From contig JAFDZM010000042.1 of the NCBI GenBank assembly GCA_018266915.1, positions 1 to 64,000 on the forward strand: a stretch of DNA of 64,000 nt, in the 5' to 3' direction. This document shows, one piece after another, positions 63,579 to 64,000 of this stretch. Position 1 is the first letter of the stretch. Every line of letters starts with the position of its first letter. The notes under the pieces were generated by a model that was given only the letters and a program-made list of their open reading frames with translations, was not told the DNA's origin and did no database searches. The stretch is from Bacteroidota bacterium. Its GTDB lineage: Bacteria; Bacteroidota; Bacteroidia; Sphingobacteriales; Sphingobacteriaceae. Made by a program: the position numbers and the translations under genes.

Positions 63579-64000
63579 ATGAAAAAACTATCGCTTAATT
63601 TCTTAACTGCCCTGGCAGGCTTAATTATAACAGTCGGATTATCTCCGGAAAAAGTTGCCGCTCAATCAAATGGACACCGCTACAAAGTTGCGGTGGTTGA
63701 CCTGATGATATTAAAACGGCAAAAATTGGGCGCTTTTAGGCTGGCCAAAGATATAGGCGCCGATGGAGTAGAGGTGGATATGGGCGGATTAGGCAATCGC
63801 GAGACTTTTGATAATAAGCTCGCTATAGATTCGGTACGGAATCAATTCCTGGCAACGAGCAAATCTATGAACCTGGAGATATGCTCGCTGGGCATGACCG
63901 GTTTTTTTGCCCAGTCGTTTGCACAAAGGCCCACAGCTGTTAGAGCAGTACAGGATTGCATCAATACTGCAAAAGAGATGAACCTTAAGGTGGTTTTTTT
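63579..64000 (+). CDS. Secreted sugar phosphate isomerase/epimerase-like protein, partial
   Basis: This gene starts at ATG 63579, 9 bases after the esterase stop, and continues past the window end. The translated 140 residues begin MKKLSLNFLTALAGLIITVG with a signal ending near VAAQ, then YKVAVVDLMILKRQKLGAF, LAKDIGADGVEVDMGGLGN, and SMNLEICSLGMTGFFAQSFA. The pattern is that of xylose-isomerase-like TIM barrels (AP endonuclease family 2). A signal peptide in front of such a domain is common in Bacteroidetes and implies a periplasmic role on released sugars. C-terminal residues are not visible, so activity cannot be judged. Confidence 0.8.
   Translation, partial: MKKLSLNFLTALAGLIITVGLSPEKVAAQSNGHRYKVAVVDLMILKRQKLGAFRLAKDIGADGVEVDMGGLGNRETFDNKLAIDSVRNQFLATSKSMNLEICSLGMTGFFAQSFAQRPTAVRAVQDCINTAKEMNLKVVF

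Noticed and set aside
1..64000. Search for CRISPR arrays, tRNA or rRNA genes, insertion sequences, integrases and attachment sites
   Set aside because: None seen: no regularly spaced repeats, no transposase or integrase motif, and no recognisable tRNA cloverleaf in the intergenic regions.

Overview
The window looks like a chromosomal segment of a Bacteroidetes, most likely a soil or plant-associated Sphingobacteriaceae (Mucilaginibacter or Pedobacter type). The grounds are a SusC/SusD pair, many Sec-signal glycosidases ending in ...AQ, DUF3826 proteins, a TAnnTTTG-type promoter and moderate GC. It is dominated by a very large polysaccharide utilisation locus (PUL) for pectin. The enzyme set (two PL1 lyases, a GH140 apiosidase-type enzyme, GH95, two GH78, three GH2, a CE19-like pectin esterase and two SGNH acetylesterases) points to rhamnogalacturonan-II or a similarly complex pectin.

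Layout. 1-4.2 kb: a non-PUL edge with a truncated histidine kinase fragment, a frameshifted and truncated phosphonate-type acetyltransferase, an intact PhnX-like HAD hydrolase, and a propeller/phosphoesterase lipoprotein. 4.7-7.0 kb: an acetylesterase and a DUF3826 protein, divergently transcribed. 7.0-12.9 kb (minus strand): a compact operon for acid-sugar catabolism, made of Fe-alcohol dehydrogenase, DHDPS-family aldolase, PdxA-type dehydrogenase, DUF1537 kinase and a sodium:solute symporter. 13.4-14.5 kb: class I fructose-1,6-bisphosphatase with its own promoter and a strong terminator. 14.5-16.2 kb (minus): the first PL1 lyase. 16.4-37.4 kb (plus): a Zn-alcohol dehydrogenase, then a run of glycosidases (MGH1-like, GH67-like, GH95, GH2-malectin, GH78, GH43-like, GH2), closed by a second symporter and a second DHDPS-family protein. 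37.4-38.3 kb (minus): an AraC regulator. 38.7-44.55 kb: a DUF3826-susC-susD operon ended by a TTCG-loop terminator. 45.0-64.0 kb (plus): one very long tightly spaced operon with the second PL1 lyase, a beta-helix/TIM fusion, GH140, GH43, a propeller protein, an acetylesterase, GH2, GH78, a sialidase-fold protein, a CE19-like esterase carrying an STN/DUF4974-like domain, and a sugar isomerase-like protein cut by the window edge.

Working model (inference). Methyl and acetyl esters are removed by the CE19-like and SGNH esterases and the backbone is cut by PL1. Fragments enter through SusC/SusD and side chains are trimmed in the periplasm by exo-glycosidases for apiose, rhamnose, L-galactose/fucose, galactose, arabinose and uronates. 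Released sugars and sugar acids cross the inner membrane by the two SSS symporters and are oxidised, phosphorylated and cleaved by the dehydrogenase, kinase and aldolase genes. Fbp would serve gluconeogenesis on the resulting C3 products. The only regulator visible is the AraC protein; no hybrid two-component sensor or sigma/anti-sigma pair lies in the window.
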